Of a DNA stretch of 62,817 nt, positions 55,200-62,817 are shown piece by piece. A program made the translations under genes and the position numbers. The notes beneath the pieces are model-generated. The model searched no databases and was not told the origin of the DNA. It saw only the letters and a list, made by a program, of their open reading frames with translations. The number at the start of each line of letters is the position of its first letter. The first letter of the stretch is position 1. Source of the DNA: Acidobacteriota bacterium (GTDB lineage: Bacteria; Acidobacteriota; Terriglobia; Acidiferrales; UBA7541); the NCBI GenBank assembly GCA_003224055.1, contig QHYE01000021.1, positions 1-62,817 of the forward strand, read 5' to 3'.

Positions 55200-56438
55200 A
55201 TGCGAATCACGCTTGGTGTGACCGGTGGCGTGGCGGCTTACAAAGCCGCGGAGCTCGTGCGTCGTCTGCAGCAGGACGGATTCACCGTGCAGGTGGTGAT
55301 GACACGTAGCGCGCGGGAATTTGTTACACCGCTCACGTTTGCATCGCTGAGCGGGCAGAAAGTGATTACCGACCTCTTCGGCGATTCCTCGGGCGGCGAA
55401 GCCAACCTCGAAAGCGCCATTGAACACATCGCCGTCGCGCAGCGAACGGATTTGTTGCTGGTGGCGCCGGCGACGGCGGACATCATCGCCAAATTTGCGC
55501 GCGGGATTGCAGATGATTTTCTCACCACGTTGTACCTCGCCTCAACCGCGCCGGTGGTGATCGCGCCGGCCATGAACGTGAATATGTGGAACCATGCGGC
55601 GACGCAGGAAAATGTGGAGATGCTGCGCGCGCGCGGCGTGACGATTGTCGATCCCGCGGAGGGCTACCTAGCTTGCGGGATGATAGGCGCGGGGCGGCTG
55701 GCAGGTCAGGATGACATTATCGCGGCCGTTCGCGAAGTCCTGAAGGCGGAGCGCGACTTGAGCGGCGACACCGTTCTGGTGACCGGTGGGCCGACATACG
55801 AGGACCTTGATCCGGTGCGCTATTTGACGAACCGCTCATCCGGGAAAATGGGCTACGCGGTTGCCGACGCGGCGGCGCGGCGCGGCGCGAAAGTGATTCT
55901 GGTGAGCGGGCCGGTAAACCTGGAGACTCCCGCGGGCGTAGAACGCGTGGATGTTCGCTCCGCGAAAGAGATGCACCGCGCTGTCGTCGCGCGAATCGCG
56001 GATGCCACAGTTGCGATCCTTGCGGCAGCCGTTGCGGATTACCGCCCAGTGGAACAGCATGCGGAGAAAATCAAGAAGGCCAGCGCGCCGCTGACGATTT
56101 CGCTCGAAGCGACCACCGACATTCTGGCGGAAGTGGCCAAGAACAAGGGCCAAAGAATTATTGTCGGCTTTGCCGCGGAAACAAACCACGTTGCGGAAAA
56201 CGCGCGCAAGAAACTTTTAGCGAAAAACGCTGATTTGATCGTGGCCAACGACGTCACCGCGGAAGGCGCGGGCTTCGACCAGGACACCAATATCGTCACT
56301 CTTTTCTCGCGCGACGGCCGCGACCTCGCCCTGCCAAAATTGAGCAAGAGTGAAGTGGCGCAGCGGATCCTGGACGAAGTCGTGCGGCTGCGAGGCGTGC
56401 TCCAGGGAACGACGGCTGCGAAACGTTCCGCTGTTTGA
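55200..56438 (+). CDS. coaBC: Bifunctional phosphopantothenoylcysteine decarboxylase/synthetase
   Basis: 412 aa. The CoaC half begins TLGVTGGVAAYKAAELVRRL and contains the catalytic His in EHIAVAQ and PAMNVNMW. The CoaB half starts VTGGPTYEDLDPVRYLTNRS with the nucleotide-binding SSGKMGYAVA. It makes 4'-phosphopantetheine from phosphopantothenate and Cys for coenzyme A. It follows rpoZ by 19 nt. Confidence 0.97.
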   Translation: MRITLGVTGGVAAYKAAELVRRLQQDGFTVQVVMTRSAREFVTPLTFASLSGQKVITDLFGDSSGGEANLESAIEHIAVAQRTDLLLVAPATADIIAKFARGIADDFLTTLYLASTAPVVIAPAMNVNMWNHAATQENVEMLRARGVTIVDPAEGYLACGMIGAGRLAGQDDIIAAVREVLKAERDLSGDTVLVTGGPTYEDLDPVRYLTNRSSGKMGYAVADAAARRGAKVILVSGPVNLETPAGVERVDVRSAKEMHRAVVARIADATVAILAAAVADYRPVEQHAEKIKKASAPLTISLEATTDILAEVAKNKGQRIIVGFAAETNHVAENARKKLLAKNADLIVANDVTAEGAGFDQDTNIVTLFSRDGRDLALPKLSKSEVAQRILDEVVRLRGVLQGTTAAKRSAV

Positions 56439-56445
56439 TCCCGCC

Positions 56446-57339
56446 ATGGCCGAGCGCATCCCCGAAGCTCTCCGGAAGAAAATTACGGATCGCCTGCACT
56501 TCTACGAAGATCTTGGAATCCGCCAGTTTTATCAGGATCGAATCTGTGGGCCTAGCGAAAGTTCGCCACCTGTTGCTTTTGTTTCGCCGCCAGACATCAT
56601 AGAGGAAATGCCTTTGCCGAAACCCGTACGCAAGCCCGAATTGCCGAAAGCTGCGCCAGTTACGGCGGCGGTTGCGCCGAGAATTTCACCGTTGCCTTTG
56701 CCGGTGGCGGCAGGGCCGTCGCTTTTTGAATCCATTGACAAGATCGCGGATGACACGCTGCTTAAGATTCGCGAAGATCTCGGCGAGTGCACGCGCTGCA
56801 AACTTCACGGCACGCGGCACACCATTGTTTTCGGGGACGGAAACCCGAAAGCGGAACTTGTTTTTGTCGGGGAGGGGCCCGGCGCCGATGAAGACGCGCA
56901 AGGATTGCCGTTCGTCGGGCGCGCCGGAAAACTGCTGACGCAAATGATCGAAGCCATGGGCTTGCAGCGCAAGGACGTTTACATCTGCAACGTGGTGAAA
57001 TGCCGGCCGCCGGAAAACCGCCAGCCGGAGGAGGACGAAGTCAGCACCTGCTCGCCATTTCTTCTGCGGCAGATCGACGCCATCGCTCCGAAAGTAATTG
57101 TCTGCCTCGGCGCCGTTGCGGCAAAAACATTGCTGCAAACCAACCGCGGGATTTCACAATTTCGCGGAGAGTGGCTGGAATTCCGCGGAAGAAAATTGCT
57201 AGCAACGTATCATCCGGCTTATCTGCTGCGCAATCCACCCGCGAAGAGTGAAGTCTGGAAAGATCTCCAAAAAGTGATGGCCGTCCTCGGCCTCGAAGTC
57301 AAAAAAGGCAAGCCTGCCGAGGCAGGCAAGTCCGCGTAA
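56446..57339 (+). CDS. Family-4 uracil-DNA glycosylase
   Basis: 297 aa. A Pro/Ala-rich N-terminal extension (to about 95) precedes the glycosylase domain. The Fe-S cluster Cys are in ECTRCKL, VVKCRPP and STCSPF. The active-site motif GEGPGADEDAQGLPFVG and the later ATYHPAYLLR are typical of family 4, which removes uracil from DNA and is common in thermophiles and Acidobacteria. The start is the ATG 7 nt after coaBC. Confidence 0.93.
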   Translation: MAERIPEALRKKITDRLHFYEDLGIRQFYQDRICGPSESSPPVAFVSPPDIIEEMPLPKPVRKPELPKAAPVTAAVAPRISPLPLPVAAGPSLFESIDKIADDTLLKIREDLGECTRCKLHGTRHTIVFGDGNPKAELVFVGEGPGADEDAQGLPFVGRAGKLLTQMIEAMGLQRKDVYICNVVKCRPPENRQPEEDEVSTCSPFLLRQIDAIAPKVIVCLGAVAAKTLLQTNRGISQFRGEWLEFRGRKLLATYHPAYLLRNPPAKSEVWKDLQKVMAVLGLEVKKGKPAEAGKSA

Positions 57340-57345
57340 TCCATC

Positions 57346-58218
57346 ATGGGAATTCTGCTGGGCCTCCTGACGGCGCTCACCTGGGGCGGCGCCGATTTTC
57401 TCGCGCGATTTGCCACTCGCCGCATTGGCACGCTTCGCGCGATGTTTTACATGCAGGGCATCGGGTTTGTCCTGCTCACGATTTTCTTGCCGTGGCTCGG
57501 AGGATGGGGACACCTCACGGACGGATCCGGCTGGCGGCCATGGGCGTGGGGCTTGCTCGCGGGCGGCATCAGCGCGTTTTCGACGCTGGCGCTCTATCGG
57601 GCGTTTGAAATCGGAAAAATGTCCGTGGTCGCGCCTCTCTCGGCAAGTTATCCAGCGCTGACCCTTTTGCTGTCGCGATTGAGCGGCGAGCCGCTGACCG
57701 GCGTGCGGACGGCGGGAATCTTTTGCGTGTTGCTGGGCGCGATTGTGGTGGCGAGGGGAGAGAAGGCGCCAGATGCCGGGGATACCGAGGCAATGAACCG
57801 CAGCGGAGCCGGAATCGATTGGGCGATTCTTGCGGGAATAGGATTCGGTTTCCTTTTCTGGCTTCTGGGAACGCAGATCGTGCCGCGAGTGGGCGCCACG
57901 CAGACGGTTTGGATGATTCGCCTGACCAGTGCGGCCGTAGCCGCGATTTTGATTCTTGCCGGAAGGCAACCGATGCGCCTGCCGCGGGATAACACCAGGT
58001 GGCTGGTTTTCACGATGGGCTTTCTAGATACGGCTGCCTTCATCCTCAGCAATCGCAGCATGCAGATGGAACACATCGCGGTAGTGAGCGTGCTCGGCTC
58101 GCTCTATGGAGCAGTGACTGTGGCATTTGCGGCAATCTTTCTCCGCGAGCGCATTTCACGGTGGCAGCTTGCGGGCATCGTTACGATTTTCGCGGGGATT
58201 TTTATGATTAGCCAATAG
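57346..58218 (+). CDS. DMT/EamA-family transporter
   Basis: 290 aa with about ten membrane helices in two EamA repeats (first MGILLGLLTALTWGGADFLA; second starting IDWAILAGIGFGFLFWLL). VAPLSASYPALTLLLSRLSG is the usual end-of-repeat-1 block. Substrate is unknown; family members export amino acids or metabolites. It is 6 nt after the glycosylase gene. Confidence 0.9.
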   Translation: MGILLGLLTALTWGGADFLARFATRRIGTLRAMFYMQGIGFVLLTIFLPWLGGWGHLTDGSGWRPWAWGLLAGGISAFSTLALYRAFEIGKMSVVAPLSASYPALTLLLSRLSGEPLTGVRTAGIFCVLLGAIVVARGEKAPDAGDTEAMNRSGAGIDWAILAGIGFGFLFWLLGTQIVPRVGATQTVWMIRLTSAAVAAILILAGRQPMRLPRDNTRWLVFTMGFLDTAAFILSNRSMQMEHIAVVSVLGSLYGAVTVAFAAIFLRERISRWQLAGIVTIFAGIFMISQ

Positions 58219-58295
58219 TTTTTCCGCTTCCTCCAGAATCATTCAGCGTCCCTCTTTCTGCTGTGTTTCCTCCTGCTGATACACTACACGGCGAG

Positions 58296-60812
58296 ATGAA
58301 CTGCACTTTTTGCAACGTGGCGCTGGCGGTGCCGCTGCGCACGACGTTTACCTACGCGATCCCGGAAGCGTTGTGCGGAACTCTGCAACCCGGCAGCCGC
58401 GTGCTTGTGCCGTTCCGGAAGAAAGCGATGGTCGGCGTCGTCGTCGAATTCGCGGAGAGTGTGCCGGCAGGCACGAAGATTCGCGAGATCACGCGCATCT
58501 TGGATTTTGTTCCCGCGCTCACACCAAAATTGATCGAGCTGGCGCAATGGATTGCGGGGTATTACCTGGCGCCGATCGGCGAAGTTTTTCGAGCGATGCT
58601 GCCGCCGCTGACGGAGCTGAAATCGCAACGACAAATTCATTTGACGGCTGCGGGGCGTGAGGCAGCCGAAAGTTTGAGCGGCGGCGAATTGTCGCACGGA
58701 CTTACGCGCAGCGAAGTAGAGCTCCTCGCAAAGCTTAAGAATAAAAGTGGCGCTATGCCGTTTGGTCCTGCGGCAAAACTTGGCGTCGATGCTTCGGGAT
58801 TGCAAAGACTGCGGCGGCGCGGACTCATTGAAATCCGAGAAATTACCGCAGGAAGAAAACGCAGAGTGCAACGCATCGTGGCGTGGAAGGGAGGCGAGGC
58901 GGCACCGTTGGCGAAAGAAGACGAAGAAAAAGAAAACGCAGAGACGCCCTTCGGCTCCGCTCTGGGCAAGCAGAGCGCGCAGAGAAAGCGCGGAGAAGAA
59001 CGCGTGCGGAAATTGCTGGAAACGGAGCGGGGGCCCCTGCCCCTGCCGCAACTGCTGAAGATCGCGAAGGTGACGCGCGCGCTGATCGAGCGGATGTTGC
59101 TTGACGGATTGCTGGAAAGTTGGGAAGAGCCCATTGATCCGGCAGAGGATCCGTTTGAAGCGGGGTACACGCCGCCGGCGCATGAGTTGAATGCGGACCA
59201 GGAGAGCGTGCTCAAAGCGATCCGTGCGCGATTTGAACTGCGCGAATTCGGCGTGCAGCTGCTGCACGGCGTGACGGGCAGCGGAAAGACCGAAGTGTAT
59301 CTGCGCGCGGTGCAGGACACGCTGGCGCGCGGGAAGACGGCGATCATTCTGGTGCCGGAAATTGCATTGACGTTGTGGATTGGACGGCAATGCCGGTCGT
59401 GGTTTGGTGCGAAGTTCGAGGGCGTGGCGGTGCTGCATTCGGCGCTGAGCGACGTGGAGCGGGCGCGCGAATGGTGGCGCGTGAGGAACGGAGAGGCGCG
59501 CGTCGTTGTCGGTACGCGGTCGGCGATATTTGCACCGCTCGAAAATGTCGGGTTAATCATCGTCGATGAAGAACAGGAGAACAGCTACAAACAGGAAGAG
59601 ACGCCGCGCTATCACGGGCGGGATGTGGCCATCGTGCGCGCGAAGATGGAAGGCGCGCTGGCGCTGCTGGGATCGGCGACGCCGTCGATGGAGACGTATC
59701 ATCACGCGCGCAATGGGAAATATGAACTGCTTACGCTGGCTTCGCGCGTGGCGGAGCGTTCTCTCGCGAGCGTCGAAATCGTGGATCTGCGTGATGAATT
59801 TCAGCAAACCCACCAGGCCAGCCCGATTTCCGCGAAGTTGCATGCGGGCATTCAGGAATGCCTGACGAGTGGCGCGCAGGCGCTGGTGTTGATCAACCGG
59901 CGCGGCTATTCGTGGTCGGTCTTGTGCAGAAGCTGCGGAGCGTCGGTGCAATGCGCGAACTGCAGCATCTCGATGACGCATCACAAACAGCGCAACCGGC
60001 TGGAGTGCCACTACTGCGGATCGATCCAGCAGATACCGAAGCAATGCCCGAAGTGCCAGTCGAAATACGTTTATTTTTTCGGCGAAGGCTCGGAGCACCT
60101 GGAAGAAAGGCTACGCAAGGAATTTCCCGGCGCGCGCATCGCGCGGGTGGACCGGGACACGGCGCGGACCAAAAGGCAGTACCAAGAAACGCTCGGAGCC
60201 TTCGCGGGCGGCGCGCTGGATATTCTGGTCGGCACGCAGATGCTTGCGAAAGGACATGATTTTCAACGCGTCACGCTGGTCGGCGTGGTTTCTGCGGATT
60301 CCTCGTTGAGCCTGCCGGATTTTCGCGCAGCGGAGCGGACGTTTCAGTTGCTGACGCAGGTGGCCGGCCGCGCAGGCCGCGGCGAACTCGCCGGTCAGGT
60401 TCTCATCCAAACCTTTTATCCCGAGCATTACGCCATTCAGGACGCCGTCAAGCAGGACTACGTTTCGTTTTTTGAGCGGGAGTTGCATTTCCGGCGAATG
60501 ATGGCGTACCCGCCGTTCACGTCTCTGGCGAGTGTGATTGTGCGGGATATGAGCCTCGAGAAGGCGATTCGCTGGTCGCGGCAGCTTTCCGAATATTTTT
60601 CGCCGCATGACGACAAGGACGTGCGAATCCTGGGACCGGCCACGGCGCCTCTGGCACGATTGAAAAAGGAGCACCGGTTCCAGTTTCTGCTGAAATCGCC
60701 GAAGCGATCGGTGTTGACGAGGCTGCTGGGCGGGGCGATGGCCTATTGCGATGCCAAGGATATCCCTCAGACCGCCGTGCTGGTGGATATGGATCCGCTG
60801 AGCTTGCTGTGA
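58296..60812 (+). CDS. priA: Primosomal helicase PriA
   Basis: 838 aa from the ATG 58296 (an upstream start at 58263 adds 11 residues). An N-terminal DNA-binding domain precedes Walker A GVTGSGKTE, then DEEQ at 424-427 where PriA normally has DEEH. The helicase core continues YKQEETPRYHGRDVAI. Eight Cys of the zinc domain are present (CRSCGASVQCANC, CHYCG, CPKC). RVDRDTA, LVGTQMLAKGHDF and QVAGRAGR complete the helicase. It restarts stalled replication forks. It ends the long same-strand block. Confidence 0.95.
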   Translation: MNCTFCNVALAVPLRTTFTYAIPEALCGTLQPGSRVLVPFRKKAMVGVVVEFAESVPAGTKIREITRILDFVPALTPKLIELAQWIAGYYLAPIGEVFRAMLPPLTELKSQRQIHLTAAGREAAESLSGGELSHGLTRSEVELLAKLKNKSGAMPFGPAAKLGVDASGLQRLRRRGLIEIREITAGRKRRVQRIVAWKGGEAAPLAKEDEEKENAETPFGSALGKQSAQRKRGEERVRKLLETERGPLPLPQLLKIAKVTRALIERMLLDGLLESWEEPIDPAEDPFEAGYTPPAHELNADQESVLKAIRARFELREFGVQLLHGVTGSGKTEVYLRAVQDTLARGKTAIILVPEIALTLWIGRQCRSWFGAKFEGVAVLHSALSDVERAREWWRVRNGEARVVVGTRSAIFAPLENVGLIIVDEEQENSYKQEETPRYHGRDVAIVRAKMEGALALLGSATPSMETYHHARNGKYELLTLASRVAERSLASVEIVDLRDEFQQTHQASPISAKLHAGIQECLTSGAQALVLINRRGYSWSVLCRSCGASVQCANCSISMTHHKQRNRLECHYCGSIQQIPKQCPKCQSKYVYFFGEGSEHLEERLRKEFPGARIARVDRDTARTKRQYQETLGAFAGGALDILVGTQMLAKGHDFQRVTLVGVVSADSSLSLPDFRAAERTFQLLTQVAGRAGRGELAGQVLIQTFYPEHYAIQDAVKQDYVSFFERELHFRRMMAYPPFTSLASVIVRDMSLEKAIRWSRQLSEYFSPHDDKDVRILGPATAPLARLKKEHRFQFLLKSPKRSVLTRLLGGAMAYCDAKDIPQTAVLVDMDPLSLL

Positions 60813-60818
60813 GCGGAT

Positions 60819-61180
60819 GTGACCCGTGACTGGTGACTCGTGATTCTTCCTGGGCTATGGGATAGCATTCCATCCAGGATTTCTAGTTAACGATAACACC
60901 CCCTCCCCCTGTGTTTTTTGTAAGTGTTGATTCTAAAGAGCTTAGCTTTTCTGTAAGTCTTTTGTTTTCAACACTTACAAGCAAGTCCACAAGTGTTGAT
61001 TCTAAGAGACTTGCATTGCGCCAGAATTGCGCAGAATGGGCTGTTTCTCGTCGTATTCAAAGGAGTAAGAGGGTTCCCCGCAGGTGGCGCGACCTAGTTC
61101 CTAGGCTAACAGGGAGGGAGCGCAGGCAATCGCGCAGGTTTACCTGAGTGTGATTATACCTCCGGGTTACTTAAAGTCAA
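60819..61180 (-). repeat. Dispersed three-unit hairpin element with inward promoter, copy B
   Basis: The 495 nt between priA and the TonB gene hold no gene. GTGACCCGTGA is at 60819-60829, seven nt after the priA stop. The core at 60886-61014 starts GTTAAC and runs through a C-rich tract, a plus unit (near 60919), a minus unit (60951-60980) and a plus unit (near 60989), the two plus units 69 nt apart exactly as in copy A. A minus-strand promoter lies at 61153-61180. Confidence 0.75.
61153..61180 (-). promoter_or_regulatory. Near-consensus sigma-70 promoter reading into repeat copy B
   Basis: On the minus strand TTGACT (61180-61175) and TATAAT (61158-61153) are 16 nt apart. Transcription would start near 61146 and cross about 132 nt of leader, with possible small hairpins such as CAGGTAAACCTG, before the repeat core and the priA 3' end. 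Confidence 0.65.
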
Positions 61181-61307
61181 GAGGAAAAGCGGTAGCGGGT
61201 CAGTTTCCGGTAGCGCGTTAACCAGGCATTGAGTCGAGTTGTTTGGAAGACTGCTGCGCCCCGAAAGAATATTTGCATTGAGGGCGCGGCTCGTGAGAGA
61301 TCGATTC

Positions 61308-62174
61308 TCAGGGACAGCACCTAAAGTTTATCTCAACGTTTATGTGGACCGGAACCGGCTGGCCATTCAAAGTCGAGGGCCGGAACTTCCACTGCTTCAG
61401 TGCCAATACTGCCTGCTCATCGAGCCCCATCCCCAATGGTTCCAGGATGGCAATGTCAACCGCACTACCCGTGGTATCGACCACGACTCCTAAGACAGAT
61501 CGCCCCTCGATGTGACGGGACTCAGCCTCTTTGGTGTACTTTGGATCTTGCATGTGGACAGCTTTGGGCGGAATAGGCGCCCCAGTCGGCGCAATCGCGG
61601 GCTTTAACGGTACAACCTTGCTTTTCTCGAGAGTGGCTTCCCAAGCGGCTGACCTAGCCTGCGAGTCGGTCCCGGTCAGGTAATATCTCCAGTAGTCCGG
61701 CAGCAACGGCCGTAGGTCTTCTCCCGGTTCAATTAAGATCTTCCTGAATATTGGATAAAGTGCTGCCTCTGTGTCGACATTTGAAACGGGCCTCGCTATG
61801 TGGATCTTCAATTTGCCGATCATAACGGGACGCGGCTTTTCATTCTGGAACAAAGTACCCAGCCGATTTCCCACAACCTCAATACTTTGCGTCGAGACCG
61901 TAACGCCTGTGATCTCAACATATGCAAGCGTCCACGGCCCTGAATTAGCACCGCTAAGTAGTATGCCGTTCTGATCGTATTCAAGATCCGTCCGAGAATA
62001 GAAGTTCCGTAGCAGCAAAATCTTGCCCTTGTATGTGGAGTTGAGCTGGTCTTGCACGCTCCCTGTTTGAGCCCAGATCGGAATCGATCCCACGTACATC
62101 AGACCAATCACCAGAGAACACGAACGTCTGGCACGCTGAATAGGGGTCATGAACCACCGCTTTGAATCTAGCAT
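61308..62174 (-). CDS. TonB C-terminal-domain protein, exported
   Basis: 288 aa; the first ATG is at 62174 but the ATG at 62150 (MTPIQRARR) gives a better signal peptide and could be the true start. After an N-terminal beta-rich domain of unknown type, the C-terminus is a TonB-like domain: GRSVLGVVVDTTGSAVDIAI, then ALKQWKFRPSTLNGQPVPV. It has no N-terminal anchor like classical TonB. No ExbBD or receptor is adjacent. It may bridge envelope layers, by inference. Confidence 0.82.
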   Translation of the reverse strand: MLDSKRWFMTPIQRARRSCSLVIGLMYVGSIPIWAQTGSVQDQLNSTYKGKILLLRNFYSRTDLEYDQNGILLSGANSGPWTLAYVEITGVTVSTQSIEVVGNRLGTLFQNEKPRPVMIGKLKIHIARPVSNVDTEAALYPIFRKILIEPGEDLRPLLPDYWRYYLTGTDSQARSAAWEATLEKSKVVPLKPAIAPTGAPIPPKAVHMQDPKYTKEAESRHIEGRSVLGVVVDTTGSAVDIAILEPLGMGLDEQAVLALKQWKFRPSTLNGQPVPVHINVEINFRCCP

Positions 62175-62281
62175 TTTAACGAATTGCGCGACAATGCCCA
62201 GGAACAGGTGCTAAGCACGGCCCTCGATTATAGTCAACCAGCCTCGCAGACGGTATGACTCCTGATAAATCGGATAACCGG

Positions 62282-62817
62282 GTGCGCCGTGAAAGGCGCT
62301 GGTCCACAGCGGGGGTATACCCGCCCGGGAACTGGTTCGCTCCACCCGGTAGCAATCAGAGCAGCGGTGGAGGCAACGAGACTGCTGAAGCCTCTGGTGC
62401 AGAGGGTCGCTATGGCGACTCGGCGAGCATGCAGGCCGTAACGTGAGTGAACGCTGAGCAGGCCTCGAAAAGACTAATGCAGGAGCCGACCCGCCCCGAT
62501 TATGGGGAAGGCCGAAGCGGAGGGAATGGTATGAGCGAACAAATTCCATCTGACCTGCCGGGGTATTGGCGACGGCATGCAGGCAAAGGGGACCATGCGT
62601 AACACGGGAAGTCCCAGCGGTGATCGCGGTTTTCGGATCAACTGGCAACTCGCGAGAGATAGGCCGGGCCGTTTGGGATGGCGGAGAGGCTCATAGTACC
62701 GATGAAGCCGGGTAATTCCAGTGGAGGGAAGGGGCCTCAGTTGAAAGGAAACGCAAGAAGCAACGAAGGACCGAGGGATTGGCGATGAGCCTAACAACTC
62801 CACTTAGCGTTCAGAAG
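62282..62817 (+). mobile_element. Group II intron, 5' part (rest outside window)
   Basis: The sequence from 62282 starts GTGCGCC, the GUGYG 5' end of group II introns. The following 500 nt contain blocks I recognise from bacterial retrointrons, such as GATGGCGGAGAGGCTCATAG and GTACCGATGAAGCCGGGTAA, before an ORF. The 5' exon is the 107-nt gap upstream of the TonB gene (62175-62281). Domains V-VI and the 3' splice site lie beyond 62817. Confidence 0.85.
62785..62817 (+). CDS. Group II intron reverse transcriptase/maturase, first 11 codons
   Basis: The ATG at 62785 opens MSLTTPLSVQK, resembling the start of LtrA-type intron-encoded proteins (…TPxSVQKLQ). Only these codons are in the window, so domains cannot be seen. 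The position about 500 nt after the intron 5' end fits an ORF in domain IV. Confidence 0.65.
   Translation, partial: MSLTTPLSVQK

Noticed and set aside
58284-59438. 384-aa minus-strand frame inside priA
   Set aside because: Antisense to PriA; Arg/Gln/His-rich, no recognisable motif.
62211-62648. 145-aa minus frame at the right end
   Set aside because: Lies across the group II intron RNA domains; explained by RNA structure, not protein.

Overview
The window (62.8 kb, moderately high GC, both strands used) looks like chromosome of an Acidobacteriota bacterium, most likely Terriglobia (Korobacter/Sulfotelmatobacter-like). This is inferred from gene content, not from a marker phylogeny: a bacillithiol-type BshB1 deacetylase, an orphan homodimeric AceE, a lone nuoB, an LptC-LptA fusion beside lptB-rpoN-rapZ, many exported proteins of unknown function, and intergenic repeats of a kind I associate with acidobacterial genomes. 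No rRNA, tRNA or CRISPR array was recognised.

Region 1-18.5 kb is mostly metabolic. It runs from a partial M48 protease through bshB1, a pteridine-reductase-like SDR with an altered active site, aceE, a coupled Nudix/BtuF-like pair, an exported acetamidase-like protein, a NifU-like scaffold convergent with an xdhC-mobA-like pair, an alcohol dehydrogenase, an esterase coupled to a Baeyer-Villiger-type monooxygenase, nuoB, a GH16 lipoprotein, a DinB-like protein, an exported unknown and a MOSC protein.

Region 18.5-44.5 kb is an accessory patchwork. It holds a deaminase, a decayed DUF3494 (ice-binding-like) gene, a DUF3857/transglutaminase/TPR protein whose last codons were rewritten by an IS630 insertion, two PilZ proteins, a CPBP protease, paired lipoproteins, a CreD-like membrane protein, an MFS transporter, an M23 peptidase, a Lys-rich/acidic two-part protein, a beta-propeller, an outer-membrane barrel, a secreted amidase, a rhodanese, and a RodZ-like gene overlapping a helical-repeat gene.

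Region 44.5-60.8 kb is a long same-strand block: GAF-GGDEF, LptC-LptA fusion, lptB, rpoN, rapZ, MsbA-like ABC exporter, yicC, gmk, rpoZ, coaBC, family-4 uracil-DNA glycosylase, DMT transporter, priA. Several genes overlap by ATGA, so parts are clearly operonic. It joins lipopolysaccharide export, sigma-54, nucleotide/CoA supply and replication restart.

The right end carries a TonB-domain protein and the 5' part of a group II intron whose maturase start runs off the window.

The most interesting undescribed signal is a dispersed intergenic element present twice (about 24.0-24.4 kb and 60.8-61.2 kb). Each copy begins just past a gene end with GTGACCCGTGA, has a C-rich tract, then three copies of a ~25-nt hairpin-like unit in +,-,+ order. 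On the opposite strand a near-consensus sigma-70 promoter lies about 130 nt away and points into the element. A degenerate relative of the unit is repeated near 43.85-44.07 kb.
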